This document shows, piece after piece, positions 1-6,353 of a stretch of 9,031 nt of DNA. Made by a program: the position numbers and the translations under genes. The stretch is from an uncultured Collinsella sp. GTDB taxonomy: Bacteria; Actinomycetota; Coriobacteriia; Coriobacteriales; Coriobacteriaceae. The DNA lies in NCBI GenBank assembly GCA_900557505.1, contig USTC01000028.1, forward strand, positions 1 to 9,031. Direction: 5' to 3'. Below the pieces are notes generated by a model, which was given only the letters and a program-made list of their open reading frames with translations, was not told where the DNA came from and ran no database searches. Position 1 is the stretch's first letter. Each line of letters opens with the position of its first letter.

Positions 1-30
1 ATCGCTGCCCTTAAAGTGATTACCAGCCAT
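1..30 (-). CDS. Possible N-terminus of a leftward gene cut by the window edge
   Basis: The minus strand reads ATG at 28-30 followed by nine open codons to the edge of the window (MAGNHFKGSD). A GAGGA sequence lies about 7 bases upstream of this ATG, which is a reasonable ribosome binding site. Ten codons are too few to identify a family, so the product is unknown. The alternative is that this is intergenic sequence with a chance ATG. Confidence 0.3.
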   Translation of the reverse strand, partial: MAGNHFKGSD

Positions 31-126
31 AAAGAAATCCTCGCAATTGAGTCGCAATGAAAAAGTCCATAACGTTACAGGTTTATGGCATTTTGAGCAT
101 CGACAGCTAAACTCCAGACACGGACA

Positions 127-180
127 TCAATTGGCGAAAATGCGGCACAACACCTTTTCTGCCTTGGCGGCGGCGTTAGC
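127..180 (-). other. Out-of-frame 17-codon tail after the EamA gene (possible frameshifted C-terminus)
   Basis: Directly past the EamA stop, in a different frame, the minus strand reads ANAAAKAEKVLCRIFAN and then TGA. The codons (AAC, GCC, GCC, GCC, AAG, GTG, CGC) resemble those of the gene itself and the peptide is a plausible polar tail after the last membrane helix. This may be the original C-terminus separated by a one-base indel, or chance. Confidence 0.25.
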
Positions 181-1202
181 TACACCGTGAGGAACATCAT
201 CACGATGATCATGGCAAAGCCGATAAGGTCGGTCGGCAAAAACACCGTGCCCAGCATAACGGCGCTCGTGATGGTCGCCGAAACCGGCTCCACAGTTCCG
301 ATGAGGCTCGCACGCACCGAGCCGATGTCCTTAACGCCCTGCATATAGAGCATGTAAGCAAAAAACGAGCCGATAACCACGAACACCGCGAGCGCCTCGA
401 CGCCGGCAGCGTCGAGTGCCGGCATATGCGCCCAGGGCTGCACGAAGACACATGAGATCACGCCCGCCGTGAGCATTGCCGAGCCCGTGACGATGGGGCT
501 ACCGTATTCGGGCAGGATCTTGGCGGGAATCACCGCCATACACGCGGCGCTGACCGCACACATAAGACCTGCTGCCAGGCCAAGCGGCGAGATATTCAGG
601 CTGGTAGGGTCGCCGCCGGTGGCAATTAAAAAGGTTCCACCCAGAGCCAGGCCAATGCCGATGACTTCGCGAGTACGCGGCATGCGGCGATCGGTCACGC
701 AGGCGTAGCCCATGATGATAACGAGCTGCAGGCACTGGAGCACCGTCGCGGTTCCGGCGTTCGTCAGGCGCACGGCCGAAAGATAGCAAAACTGGTTGAA
801 CAGCAGGCCAAAGGCGGTAAAGAGCAGCAGCTGCTTGCGATCGGCGGGTGTGGTCCAGAGCTTAATCAGGCGCTCGCGGTCGCGCGTAACAACCACGGCC
901 ATAAAGAGTAGACCGGCGAGAATCTGACGCACGCTCATAAGCCACAAGGTGTCGACGTGGTAGGTATCGAACAGAAAGCTCGCGCTGGTGCCCGAGAAGC
1001 CCCAAAACGAACCGCCCACCAGCGTGGCCAAGACGCCCGTGATCATCTTGCGCGTCGAAGCGCTGTTCAAGCGGTCGCGCCATGCGCGACGGGTGTTGCG
1101 GCTGAGCTCGTCGGTGCCCTCGGGCACATCAATGTTCGATATATCGGTCATCGGCACCGAAGCCCCTGCGCCTTTGACCTGCTCGACACGCTCTTTGCTC
1201 AT
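180..1202 (-). CDS. EamA/DMT-family membrane transporter
   Basis: This is a 340-residue polytopic membrane protein of the drug/metabolite transporter (EamA) family, expected to move small metabolites or amino acids across the cytoplasmic membrane; the substrate cannot be read from sequence. After a charged cytoplasmic N-terminus of about 50 residues there are roughly ten hydrophobic segments in two repeats. The first repeat begins with GGSFWGFSGTSASFLF (residues 63-78), and the second ends with the typical IGTVEPVSATI segment (301-311) after LMSVRQILAGLLF (88-100) in the first. The ATG at 1200-1202 is preceded by a purine-rich GGGGGAGTGGA, so this start is preferred over the internal Met18. 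The protein stops directly after its last membrane helix (MIIVMMFLTV), which is abrupt. A 17-codon tail lies in another frame just past the stop (see findings). It is read away from the neighbouring tRNA gene and looks monocistronic. Confidence 0.88.
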   Translation of the reverse strand: MSKERVEQVKGAGASVPMTDISNIDVPEGTDELSRNTRRAWRDRLNSASTRKMITGVLATLVGGSFWGFSGTSASFLFDTYHVDTLWLMSVRQILAGLLFMAVVVTRDRERLIKLWTTPADRKQLLLFTAFGLLFNQFCYLSAVRLTNAGTATVLQCLQLVIIMGYACVTDRRMPRTREVIGIGLALGGTFLIATGGDPTSLNISPLGLAAGLMCAVSAACMAVIPAKILPEYGSPIVTGSAMLTAGVISCVFVQPWAHMPALDAAGVEALAVFVVIGSFFAYMLYMQGVKDIGSVRASLIGTVEPVSATITSAVMLGTVFLPTDLIGFAMIIVMMFLTV

Positions 1203-1433
1203 TCCACTCCCCCGAAACAGCCTGGAAACAATTCGGCTTACCTTACCACGGCGAAGTCACCAGCTGGAGGCTTGTCCGCTTATCGGTAGGACAATTCCGC
1301 AGGCGTCTTTCCATAGCTCGATACCGCAATGGCCTTGCATTATGCGACAGCCAAATCGCGGCAGCAGGCTCTTTTGAAATGGATATGACAAAGCCCCCGA
1401 ATTCCACAATGTAAGCGATTTTTAAAAATGTTC

Positions 1434-1462
1434 TTGCCACCGAGTTCAGGCTCCGTTATATT
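1434..1462 (+). promoter_or_regulatory. Promoter of the tRNA-Val gene
   Basis: A TTGCCA box (1434-1439) and a TATATT box (1457-1462) are separated by exactly 17 bases and lie about 30 bases upstream of the mature tRNA 5' end. This is a good housekeeping-sigma match (TTGACA/TATAAT). Transcription would start near 1469, leaving a short leader to be removed by RNase P. Confidence 0.65.
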
Positions 1463-1491
1463 ATCCCTTGCGCGCTTGCGCACCCTTGATC

Positions 1492-1566
1492 GGGCGTTTA
1501 GCTCAGGGGGAGAGCGCTTCCCTGACACGGAAGAGGTCAGAAGTTCAAATCTTCTAACGCCCACCA
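1492..1566 (+). tRNA. tRNA-Val (anticodon GAC)
   Basis: The 75-base gene folds as a complete cloverleaf. The acceptor stem is GGGCGTT (1492-1498) with AACGCCC (1556-1562). The D arm contains GCTC and GAGC. The anticodon stem is CTTCC (1517-1521) with GGAAG (1529-1533) around the loop CTGACAC. The T arm is AGAAG TTCAAAT CTTCT. The anticodon GAC is at 1524-1526 and reads valine codons GUC and GUU. Discriminator A and the CCA end (1563-1566) are encoded. It has its own promoter and terminator and appears to be a single-tRNA transcription unit. Confidence 0.97.
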
Positions 1567-1574
1567 AATGTTCG

Positions 1575-1611
1575 CAGCTCAGAGGCTATGTCCTCTGGGC
1601 TGTTTTGTTTT
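1575..1611 (+). terminator. Intrinsic terminator of the tRNA-Val unit
   Basis: CAGCTCAGAGG (1575-1585) pairs with CCTCTGGGCTG (1592-1602) to form an 11-bp stem with one G-U wobble and a six-base loop. It is followed by TTTTGTTTT. It starts nine bases after the tRNA CCA end, as expected for a tRNA terminator. Confidence 0.9.
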
Positions 1612-1945
1612 ATGTCGCCAAATCCGCTGGCAGCTCCAACCGTCATCGCAACGTAACATCAATTCACCTGACGAATGGTAGCCAAACAAATTCAATACCC
1701 CAACATCAACAACAGCCAGGCACAAAACTGCGCCGCAAACTGCTCCAACCACCCTGCCCATGTACAAAACCGCGTCAGCGACCCAAGTGCCTATCCCGGC
1801 TGACTCCGTAGTCAATCAAAACCGCCCAATAGCCACCGAGGCCGAGACCAACGCGTCTCGAACCCATCCGAGCCGCAGCTTCTCGGCAAAACGCCACAAC
1901 GTCCACACCCTGCGGTATCCTTAAGCCACTTGCACCTGCAGCACC
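1612..1945. other. Intergenic region with no supported gene
   Basis: About 330 bases lie between the tRNA terminator and the ribosome binding site of the DUF5710 gene. The two open frames crossing it lack good ribosome binding sites and both run through the tRNA terminator hairpin. A TATCCT at 1916-1921 could be a -10 box for the downstream gene, but no convincing -35 box is at the right distance. Nothing else is seen. Confidence 0.6.
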
Positions 1946-1956
1946 AAGGAGCCGCC

Positions 1957-2643
1957 ATGCGCACCGAGCTCGATGTTCCCTTTTCGCACAAAGAAGAAGC
2001 CAAGGCGCTGGGCGCCAAATGGGACCGGATCAAGAAAATCTGGTATGTACCCAGCGGCGTCAACCCCGAGCCCTTTGCCGAGTGGCTGCCCGGTGTTGAC
2101 CGATCCGACCCCTCAGCGCCGTATATATATCTAGTACTGGGCAAGCGCGAATGCTGGAAGTGTCACAAAGAGACCTCGGTCGCGGCCTTCGGCATTCCCT
2201 ATCGAACCGATAGCGACGAGTGCATCGCCATCGCGCACGCGCCCAACGAAGCCGGGCACATTGCCATCGACACGGCCAACGCCAACGCACTCGCCATCGT
2301 GCCCGCTCTTGGCTGCGTGCCGGGCGAGATCCGCGACTATCTTCATAAGCGCTGCGGCTACAAGCCCGTAGGCGCGCGAGCCTCCAAAGCCCCGTCGCTC
2401 GGCAACACATGCACCAGTTGCGACGCGCTGCAAGGCAGCCGCTATCTGTTCGAGGAGCCCTCGTCCCCGTTTGCCCTCACTGCCATCAACAAGCTGCCGG
2501 CACTGGAGTTTGTGCGCGTCGAAGTTGCCGGCGTCTTTGGCGTCCCGGCCACGCGCACCGACTTTGACCAGGCGCTCTTTACCTGGGCACGCGACCACCA
2601 CGCCGAGTTCCACAAGACCCTGTTCGAGGGAATCTACCTGTAG
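1957..2643 (+). CDS. DUF5710 domain protein with two CxxC pairs
   Basis: This 228-residue soluble protein begins with a DUF5710-type module (about residues 4-45): LDVPFSHKEEAKALGAKWD followed by WYVPSG. That short domain is often found on proteins of mobile elements and DNA-processing enzymes, and its role is not established. The rest contains two CxxC pairs, C66-W-K-C69 and C152-T-S-C155, which could bind one zinc ion as a split zinc ribbon. No catalytic motif, signal peptide or membrane segment is visible. The ATG at 1957 is chosen over one 27 bases upstream because AAGGAG (1946-1951) sits five bases before it. The gene converges on the endonuclease gene, with 76 bases between stops. Whether it belongs functionally to the restriction-modification pair is unknown; orientation argues for an independent gene. 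Confidence 0.82.
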   Translation: MRTELDVPFSHKEEAKALGAKWDRIKKIWYVPSGVNPEPFAEWLPGVDRSDPSAPYIYLVLGKRECWKCHKETSVAAFGIPYRTDSDECIAIAHAPNEAGHIAIDTANANALAIVPALGCVPGEIRDYLHKRCGYKPVGARASKAPSLGNTCTSCDALQGSRYLFEEPSSPFALTAINKLPALEFVRVEVAGVFGVPATRTDFDQALFTWARDHHAEFHKTLFEGIYL

Positions 2644-2650
2644 GGCAAGG

Positions 2651-2686
2651 CTCGAAAATCGAGTCCAGATATCCTCGAAAATCGAG
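2651..2686. repeat. Pair of identical palindromes CTCGAAAATCGAG
   Basis: CTCGAAAATCGAG occurs at 2651-2663 and again at 2674-2686, a 23-base period. Each copy is a 5-bp inverted repeat around AAA, and both are followed by T. They sit between the convergent stops of the DUF5710 and endonuclease genes. There is no T run after either copy, so an ordinary intrinsic terminator is unlikely. They resemble a two-site operator or a border of inserted DNA. Confidence 0.7.
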
Positions 2687-2719
2687 TATGCACAGGTAGT
2701 TGAATTGCCGACTCGAAGG

Positions 2720-4225
2720 CTACAACCCCAGGATGTGCTCTAGATAGCCTTTGTTAAACCAGAACGATTGCCTGGTCATCCAACGTCCATCGGGCAACTC
2801 GTAGGCGTTCCTCGCAATGTCGCCGATTTCGGTTCCGTCGGCGAATCTGTACGCAGCTTTTGAGGTATGCGGGCGAACGTGGACAATCGGGTTGTCCGCC
2901 ATACCGGGCAGATTGTTGGTCACCTTGAGCTTTCCACTCGCGTCCCGATACGGACTGAGCTTAACGCCCTCACGAATTACCTTGCGAGTCTCATCCCAGC
3001 AGGCCTTTGCGGGGCCCTCGATTTCGTTTGCCGGCATTGCCCAGAATAGGCAGCGGTCAAGACGCCACTCCCCCTCGTGGTCCTCACGGAACACGACAAA
3101 GAAGAAACGGTTGGTCTCAAGGCGCGCACGGAAGGATGACGTTTCCCAATCCTCATTGATTAGCTGCTTAAACTCAAACGGAGGGAAAGACATTGCCTGC
3201 TCGATGTGTCCCCTCTTATTAACGCGACAAACGCGGACGTTAATCCCAGCCTTAACGAACTCCTCGGCAGCATTGCTTTTAATTCCGAGCATTCGATAAA
3301 CGAGTGTCGTCCATTGCGCCTTGTTTCCCGTGTATTCCAGGCCGTACTGCTCTGCAATCTGGCGATCGGTTTCACCATAGTGGCGCTCGATAAGCGCAGT
3401 AACGTAGCTTTCGAAATCAATGGACTTGTCGCCGGCCTGGACGATACTCTCGCCAATGCGCGGAGCACCGAGAACATAGGTATGAAGCACATAGTCCATG
3501 TACGAGCGCTTGAGTGAGAAGGCACGACGCTTCGCGCGACGGTGCTCGATCTCGCCCGTATCGGTGTTGAAGTACTCGTAATACTGGTCAACCCACATCG
3601 TCGCTTCGGTTGCGCCCTTTGTGCAGGCGCCCAAGTAGGTGGTCATGCCCTCCGACAGCTCGTCCGCGCGACCATCCTGAATGTACGAAATGATCTTCTC
3701 GTAGTCGGCGCGAATGATCTTCATATCCTCTTCGGGCAGACGAACCATGACTGCACGCTCAATGCGCTGGTCGTATTTGTCGATGGAGCGGTCACGGCCG
3801 TAGTAGATCAGCAGGATATTGCTGAGCTTGGTCTTGAGATGCGAGCTGTCGTAGTCGAGCGAAACGGGACGGTCGTAGGGAATCATCGTCAAGACAAGAC
3901 GCTCGCCGGCAGACTTGCGACCATCCTTGAGCACGTCGAAGCATGTTGCCTTGAGTTCCACACCCGCCTCGGGAAAGTCCGGCCGATCGTCGCTGTTGGC
4001 TTTGTAGCCAAAGTAACGCTCCTCGATCAGGGTTCCCATACCGCCCTTGTACTTCTTAGACCCAAAGTCCTTGGGCGCACTCTCCCCCTCCGGCGCAATG
4101 CCAAGCTCGAGAATATCGCGAAACGTCATCCCGTCGAGATTGGCAGCATACCGCTCAATGCTTGAGGGGTCAGAAAAATCAGTATCGTCAAGCATGCGCT
4201 TGAAATCGAGGTGCTTCTTGGACAT
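2720..4225 (-). CDS. Type II restriction endonuclease, Sau3AI/MutH family
   Basis: The 501-residue protein is a DNA endonuclease expected to cut unmodified DNA, most likely at GATC by resemblance to Sau3AI (489 residues). The N-terminal catalytic domain has KGGMGTLIEE (60-69) and DFPEAGVELKAT (83-94). Asp83, Glu90 and Lys92 match the MutH/Sau3AI D-x6-E-x-K metal site, and Glu68 matches the upstream glutamate. The C-terminal half (about 270-500) looks like the second, non-catalytic MutH-like domain of Sau3AI, with KAQWTTLVYRMLGIKSNAAEEF (302-323), the MSFPPFEFK segment (345-353) and the closing PDGRWMTRQSFWFN. The start is the ATG at 4223-4225 because AGGA lies seven bases upstream; the frame is open for 32 more codons but those cover the regulatory palindrome. 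It is divergent from the methyltransferase gene. The gene appears intact. Confidence 0.92.
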   Translation of the reverse strand: MSKKHLDFKRMLDDTDFSDPSSIERYAANLDGMTFRDILELGIAPEGESAPKDFGSKKYKGGMGTLIEERYFGYKANSDDRPDFPEAGVELKATCFDVLKDGRKSAGERLVLTMIPYDRPVSLDYDSSHLKTKLSNILLIYYGRDRSIDKYDQRIERAVMVRLPEEDMKIIRADYEKIISYIQDGRADELSEGMTTYLGACTKGATEATMWVDQYYEYFNTDTGEIEHRRAKRRAFSLKRSYMDYVLHTYVLGAPRIGESIVQAGDKSIDFESYVTALIERHYGETDRQIAEQYGLEYTGNKAQWTTLVYRMLGIKSNAAEEFVKAGINVRVCRVNKRGHIEQAMSFPPFEFKQLINEDWETSSFRARLETNRFFFVVFREDHEGEWRLDRCLFWAMPANEIEGPAKACWDETRKVIREGVKLSPYRDASGKLKVTNNLPGMADNPIVHVRPHTSKAAYRFADGTEIGDIARNAYELPDGRWMTRQSFWFNKGYLEHILGL

Positions 4226-4277
4226 GGCAAATCCTCTCGAAATAAGACATGATCTAACACGTATGCTACTGTAAATT

Positions 4278-4325
4278 CGGGTTATACCGTGAAGATCCCC
4301 TAAGGGATCTTCCATTTGCAACCCG
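4278..4325. promoter_or_regulatory. Nested palindrome between restriction and methyltransferase genes (candidate operator)
   Basis: Inner arms GAAGATCCC (4291-4299) and GGGATCTTC (4304-4312) are perfectly complementary around CTAA. Outer arms CGGGTT (4278-4283) and AACCCG (4320-4325) are also complementary, and each lies exactly seven bases from its inner arm, so both pairs share one centre. Each inner arm contains a GATC. The element lies in the shared R/M control region and is a candidate binding site for a dimeric regulator, or a methylation-sensitive switch. Confidence 0.6.
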
Positions 4326-4374
4326 ATTTCTGTACCCTTGATCTTTGCATTTGCAGCGATTTGGGGGAGTGAGT

Positions 4375-5637
4375 ATGTCAGAGGTCAAAATCGCCGAGCT
4401 TTTTGCTGGCGTCGGCGGATTTCGTTTGGGCCTCGAAGGCTACGCTGACCCTCGTTATCCAGATTTCTACATGAAGCCCGCCGGACCCTTTCGCACCATT
4501 TGGGCCAATCAGTGGGAACCACCCGGAACCAAGGCTCGTCAGTTCGCGGCACGCTGCTATATGGACCGCTTTGGCGAGGATTCCGTAGTCAACGAAGATA
4601 TCAATAAAGTCCTGGAACAGGCTGAAGCCGGAGAGGTTGAAATCCCCGACGTCCAGATGGTCGTCGGCGGCTTCCCTTGCCAAGATTACTCCGTCGCTCG
4701 CCCGCTTAACCAGGCACATGGCATCGAGGGCAAGAAGGGTGTCCTTTGGTGGGACATCTACCACTTCCTCGAGATGAAGAAGCCGCGCTTCGGTCTCTTT
4801 GAGAATGTCGATCGTCTGCTCAAGTCGCCCGCGTCTCAGCGCGGTCGCGACTTCGCCATCATCCTAAGCTGCCTTGCCGACCTCGATTACACGGTCGAAT
4901 GGCGCGTGGTCAACTCCGCGGAATATGGTTTTCCCCAGCGCCGCAAGCGCGTTTATATCTTCTGCGAGAAGAACGCCGGCAAGGTCGATCTCGTTGACCG
5001 CATGCACAACGGTGTCATGGCGAAGGCCTTCCCCGCCATCTACCCTGACGAAATGGCCGAGCTCGATGTCCTGCCTGATCCTTACGAGAACTCGACTCGT
5101 TTTGGCGTTGGTCAAAAGACATCTCAGTTCAAGAATGCCGGTGTCATGCAGGGCTGCCATGTTTTGACCTGCGACTTCGTTGAGGATTATCACGGCGAGC
5201 GCCGTGTGCTTGGCGATGTACTTGTTAATGAGGAGTATGTTCCGGAGCAGTTCTACATCTCCGACGAGAAGCTTCCCGACTGGCGCTACCTCAAGGGCAG
5301 CAAGCGCGAAGAACGCACCAACAAAAAGACGGGCTTTACGTACACGTATTCCGAGGGTGCCATGAGTTTCCCGGATGCCACCGACAAACCGAGCCGCACC
5401 ATCCTCACGGGCGAAGGCGGCACGGGCGCCAGCCGATTTAAGCATGTTATCGAGTGCCCCGACGGCCGTTTCCGCCGCCTCGTTCCCGACGAGCTCGATC
5501 AGCTCCAAGGATTCCCCAAGGGCTGGACGGATACTGGTATGACCGACGGCCATCGAGCTTTCTGCATGGGCAACGCGCTCGTCACCGGCGTGCCCCATCG
5601 CATTGGCGAAGCTATGGTCGAAGTGTACGGCCTCTAA
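4375..5637 (+). CDS. DNA (cytosine-5-)-methyltransferase, M.Sau3AI-like
   Basis: The 420-residue protein transfers a methyl group from S-adenosylmethionine to C5 of cytosine and protects host DNA from the divergent endonuclease; the likely target is the C of GATC. Conserved m5C motifs appear in order: I, ELFAGVGGFRLG (8-19); IV, GGFPCQDYS with catalytic Cys102; VI, FENVDR (142-147); VIII, QRRKRV (188-193); and motif IX/X segments ending in GNALVTGVPHRIGEAM (399-414). The target-recognition region lies about 230-340. The segments RLLKSPASQRGRDFA and VNSAEYGFPQRRKR are of the M.Sau3AI type. There is no N-terminal helix-turn-helix extension, so self-repression of the kind seen in some m5C enzymes is not evident. 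The ATG at 4375 follows GGGGGAG (4363-4369); an ATG ten codons upstream lacks such a site. A terminator follows at 5650. Confidence 0.96.
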   Translation: MSEVKIAELFAGVGGFRLGLEGYADPRYPDFYMKPAGPFRTIWANQWEPPGTKARQFAARCYMDRFGEDSVVNEDINKVLEQAEAGEVEIPDVQMVVGGFPCQDYSVARPLNQAHGIEGKKGVLWWDIYHFLEMKKPRFGLFENVDRLLKSPASQRGRDFAIILSCLADLDYTVEWRVVNSAEYGFPQRRKRVYIFCEKNAGKVDLVDRMHNGVMAKAFPAIYPDEMAELDVLPDPYENSTRFGVGQKTSQFKNAGVMQGCHVLTCDFVEDYHGERRVLGDVLVNEEYVPEQFYISDEKLPDWRYLKGSKREERTNKKTGFTYTYSEGAMSFPDATDKPSRTILTGEGGTGASRFKHVIECPDGRFRRLVPDELDQLQGFPKGWTDTGMTDGHRAFCMGNALVTGVPHRIGEAMVEVYGL

Positions 5638-5649
5638 GGCAAGCAATCC

Positions 5650-5682
5650 GGAGCCGGCAGTCACGCTGTCGACTCCATTTTT
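5650..5682 (+). terminator. Intrinsic terminator of the methyltransferase gene
   Basis: GGAGCCGGCAG (5650-5660) pairs with CTGTCGACTCC (5666-5676), an 11-bp stem with one G-U wobble and one mismatch and a five-base loop, followed by ATTTTT. It starts 12 bases after the stop codon of the methyltransferase. Confidence 0.75.
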
Positions 5683-5698
5683 CCACCCCACTCCCCTG

Positions 5699-5704
5699 TA
5701 TACT
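5699..5704 (+). promoter_or_regulatory. Likely -10 box of the 163-residue protein gene
   Basis: TATACT (5699-5704) is a five-of-six match to TATAAT and lies 57 bases before the start codon, just past the methyltransferase terminator. The -35 region around 5676 is a poor match. Confidence 0.45.
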
Positions 5705-5761
5705 GATGTAGCACGTGTTTCGTCCGGGCCTGTTGGGCCGGATTGTTCATGGGAGGGTCTT

Positions 5762-6253
5762 ATGGCTGCTTCGAATCCGCCTAAGGGGAGCGTTTCTTCT
5801 TCGTCCATCAAGCCGGTTACGCGCAAGGCCGTGCGTTGCCAGCGCGAGGTCGCTTGGCTTGTCACGCAGGCGGCGGGCAGGCTCGTGGCGACCACTCAGG
5901 ACGTCAACGCGCCTACGCCGAGCTTTGTGCTGGCAGCGGCGCTGGATTTTGTGCGCCAATTGGAGCTTGCCGCACAGGATGCCAGCGGCCACCTCGACTA
6001 CCAGAATGTTATGGCGCCCGACCTGCAAACGTTCTGCCACATGGCCAAGTTGCCCGCCGCGCCCAATGCGCTTTCGGACGCAGGCTACATGTTTACGCTT
6101 TCGGGCGCGGACCTTATCCGCGACATCTATACATACTGCAGCGAGCTCGCCGAGCGCCATGTCTTTGACGCGGCTGAAGTCAAACCGGGATATGTCATCA
6201 AGCTGGTTCTTAGGCTGTTCTTGATGGACGGGTTCGCGGCCATGCCGGCGTAA
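5762..6253 (+). CDS. Hypothetical protein, 163 residues
   Basis: I do not recognise the family. The ATG at 5762 is chosen because GGGAGG (5751-5756) lies five bases upstream; the longer open frame from 5603 would overlap the methyltransferase gene and its terminator. The first 20 residues are Ser/Lys/Pro-rich and probably disordered (SVSSSSIKP). The remainder looks mainly alpha-helical and amphipathic, with segments such as SFVLAAALDFVRQLELAAQ and GYVIKLVLRLFLMDGF. There is no signal peptide, no clear membrane helix and no cysteine-pair metal site. Codon use is typical of the GC-rich neighbours. It has its own promoter-like -10 box and is separated from the methyltransferase by a terminator, so it is probably not part of the restriction-modification operon. 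Confidence 0.8.
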   Translation: MAASNPPKGSVSSSSIKPVTRKAVRCQREVAWLVTQAAGRLVATTQDVNAPTPSFVLAAALDFVRQLELAAQDASGHLDYQNVMAPDLQTFCHMAKLPAAPNALSDAGYMFTLSGADLIRDIYTYCSELAERHVFDAAEVKPGYVIKLVLRLFLMDGFAAMPA

Positions 6254-6311
6254 GCCGAGTCTTTAGCATCACCGTCAACTGGGCAACAACCGCTTAACCT
6301 TAGTGGGCGCC

Positions 6312-6326
6312 AATCGAGGGTCGATT
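6312..6326. other. Small hairpin between convergent genes
   Basis: AATCGA and TCGATT form a perfect 6-bp inverted repeat around GGG in the 100 bases between the two convergent stop codons. There is no adjacent T run, so it is at best a weak terminator. Confidence 0.25.
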
Positions 6327-6353
6327 ATTGGGTCGCCTCGTCCGCTAACGCAT

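Noticed and set aside
1492..1566. tRNA-Val as an integration site for the restriction-modification genes
   Set aside because: No second copy of the tRNA 3' end and no integrase gene were seen in the window.
1428..1811. Plus-strand open frame of 127 codons over the tRNA
   Set aside because: It runs through the tRNA gene and its terminator, so it cannot be a normal protein gene.
1579..1815. Minus-strand open frame encoding a short hydrophobic protein
   Set aside because: It would need a TTG start without a good ribosome binding site, its codons are unlike those of the neighbouring genes, and it ends inside the tRNA terminator hairpin.
3542..4165. 207-codon plus-strand frame
   Set aside because: It is antisense to the conserved catalytic part of the endonuclease gene and resembles no protein.
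4316..4338. TTGCAA with TACCCT as the methyltransferase promoter
   Set aside because: The spacing is only about 11 bases, too short for a sigma70-type promoter; no convincing R or M promoter could be assigned by eye.
2643..5644. GGCAAG just after the stop codons on both sides of the restriction-modification block as a target-site duplication
   Set aside because: Only six bases, no inverted terminal repeats or transposase/integrase nearby; chance is likely.
4864..5895. 343-codon minus-strand frame
   Set aside because: It is antisense to the methyltransferase motifs and crosses its terminator; a shadow of GC-rich codon structure.
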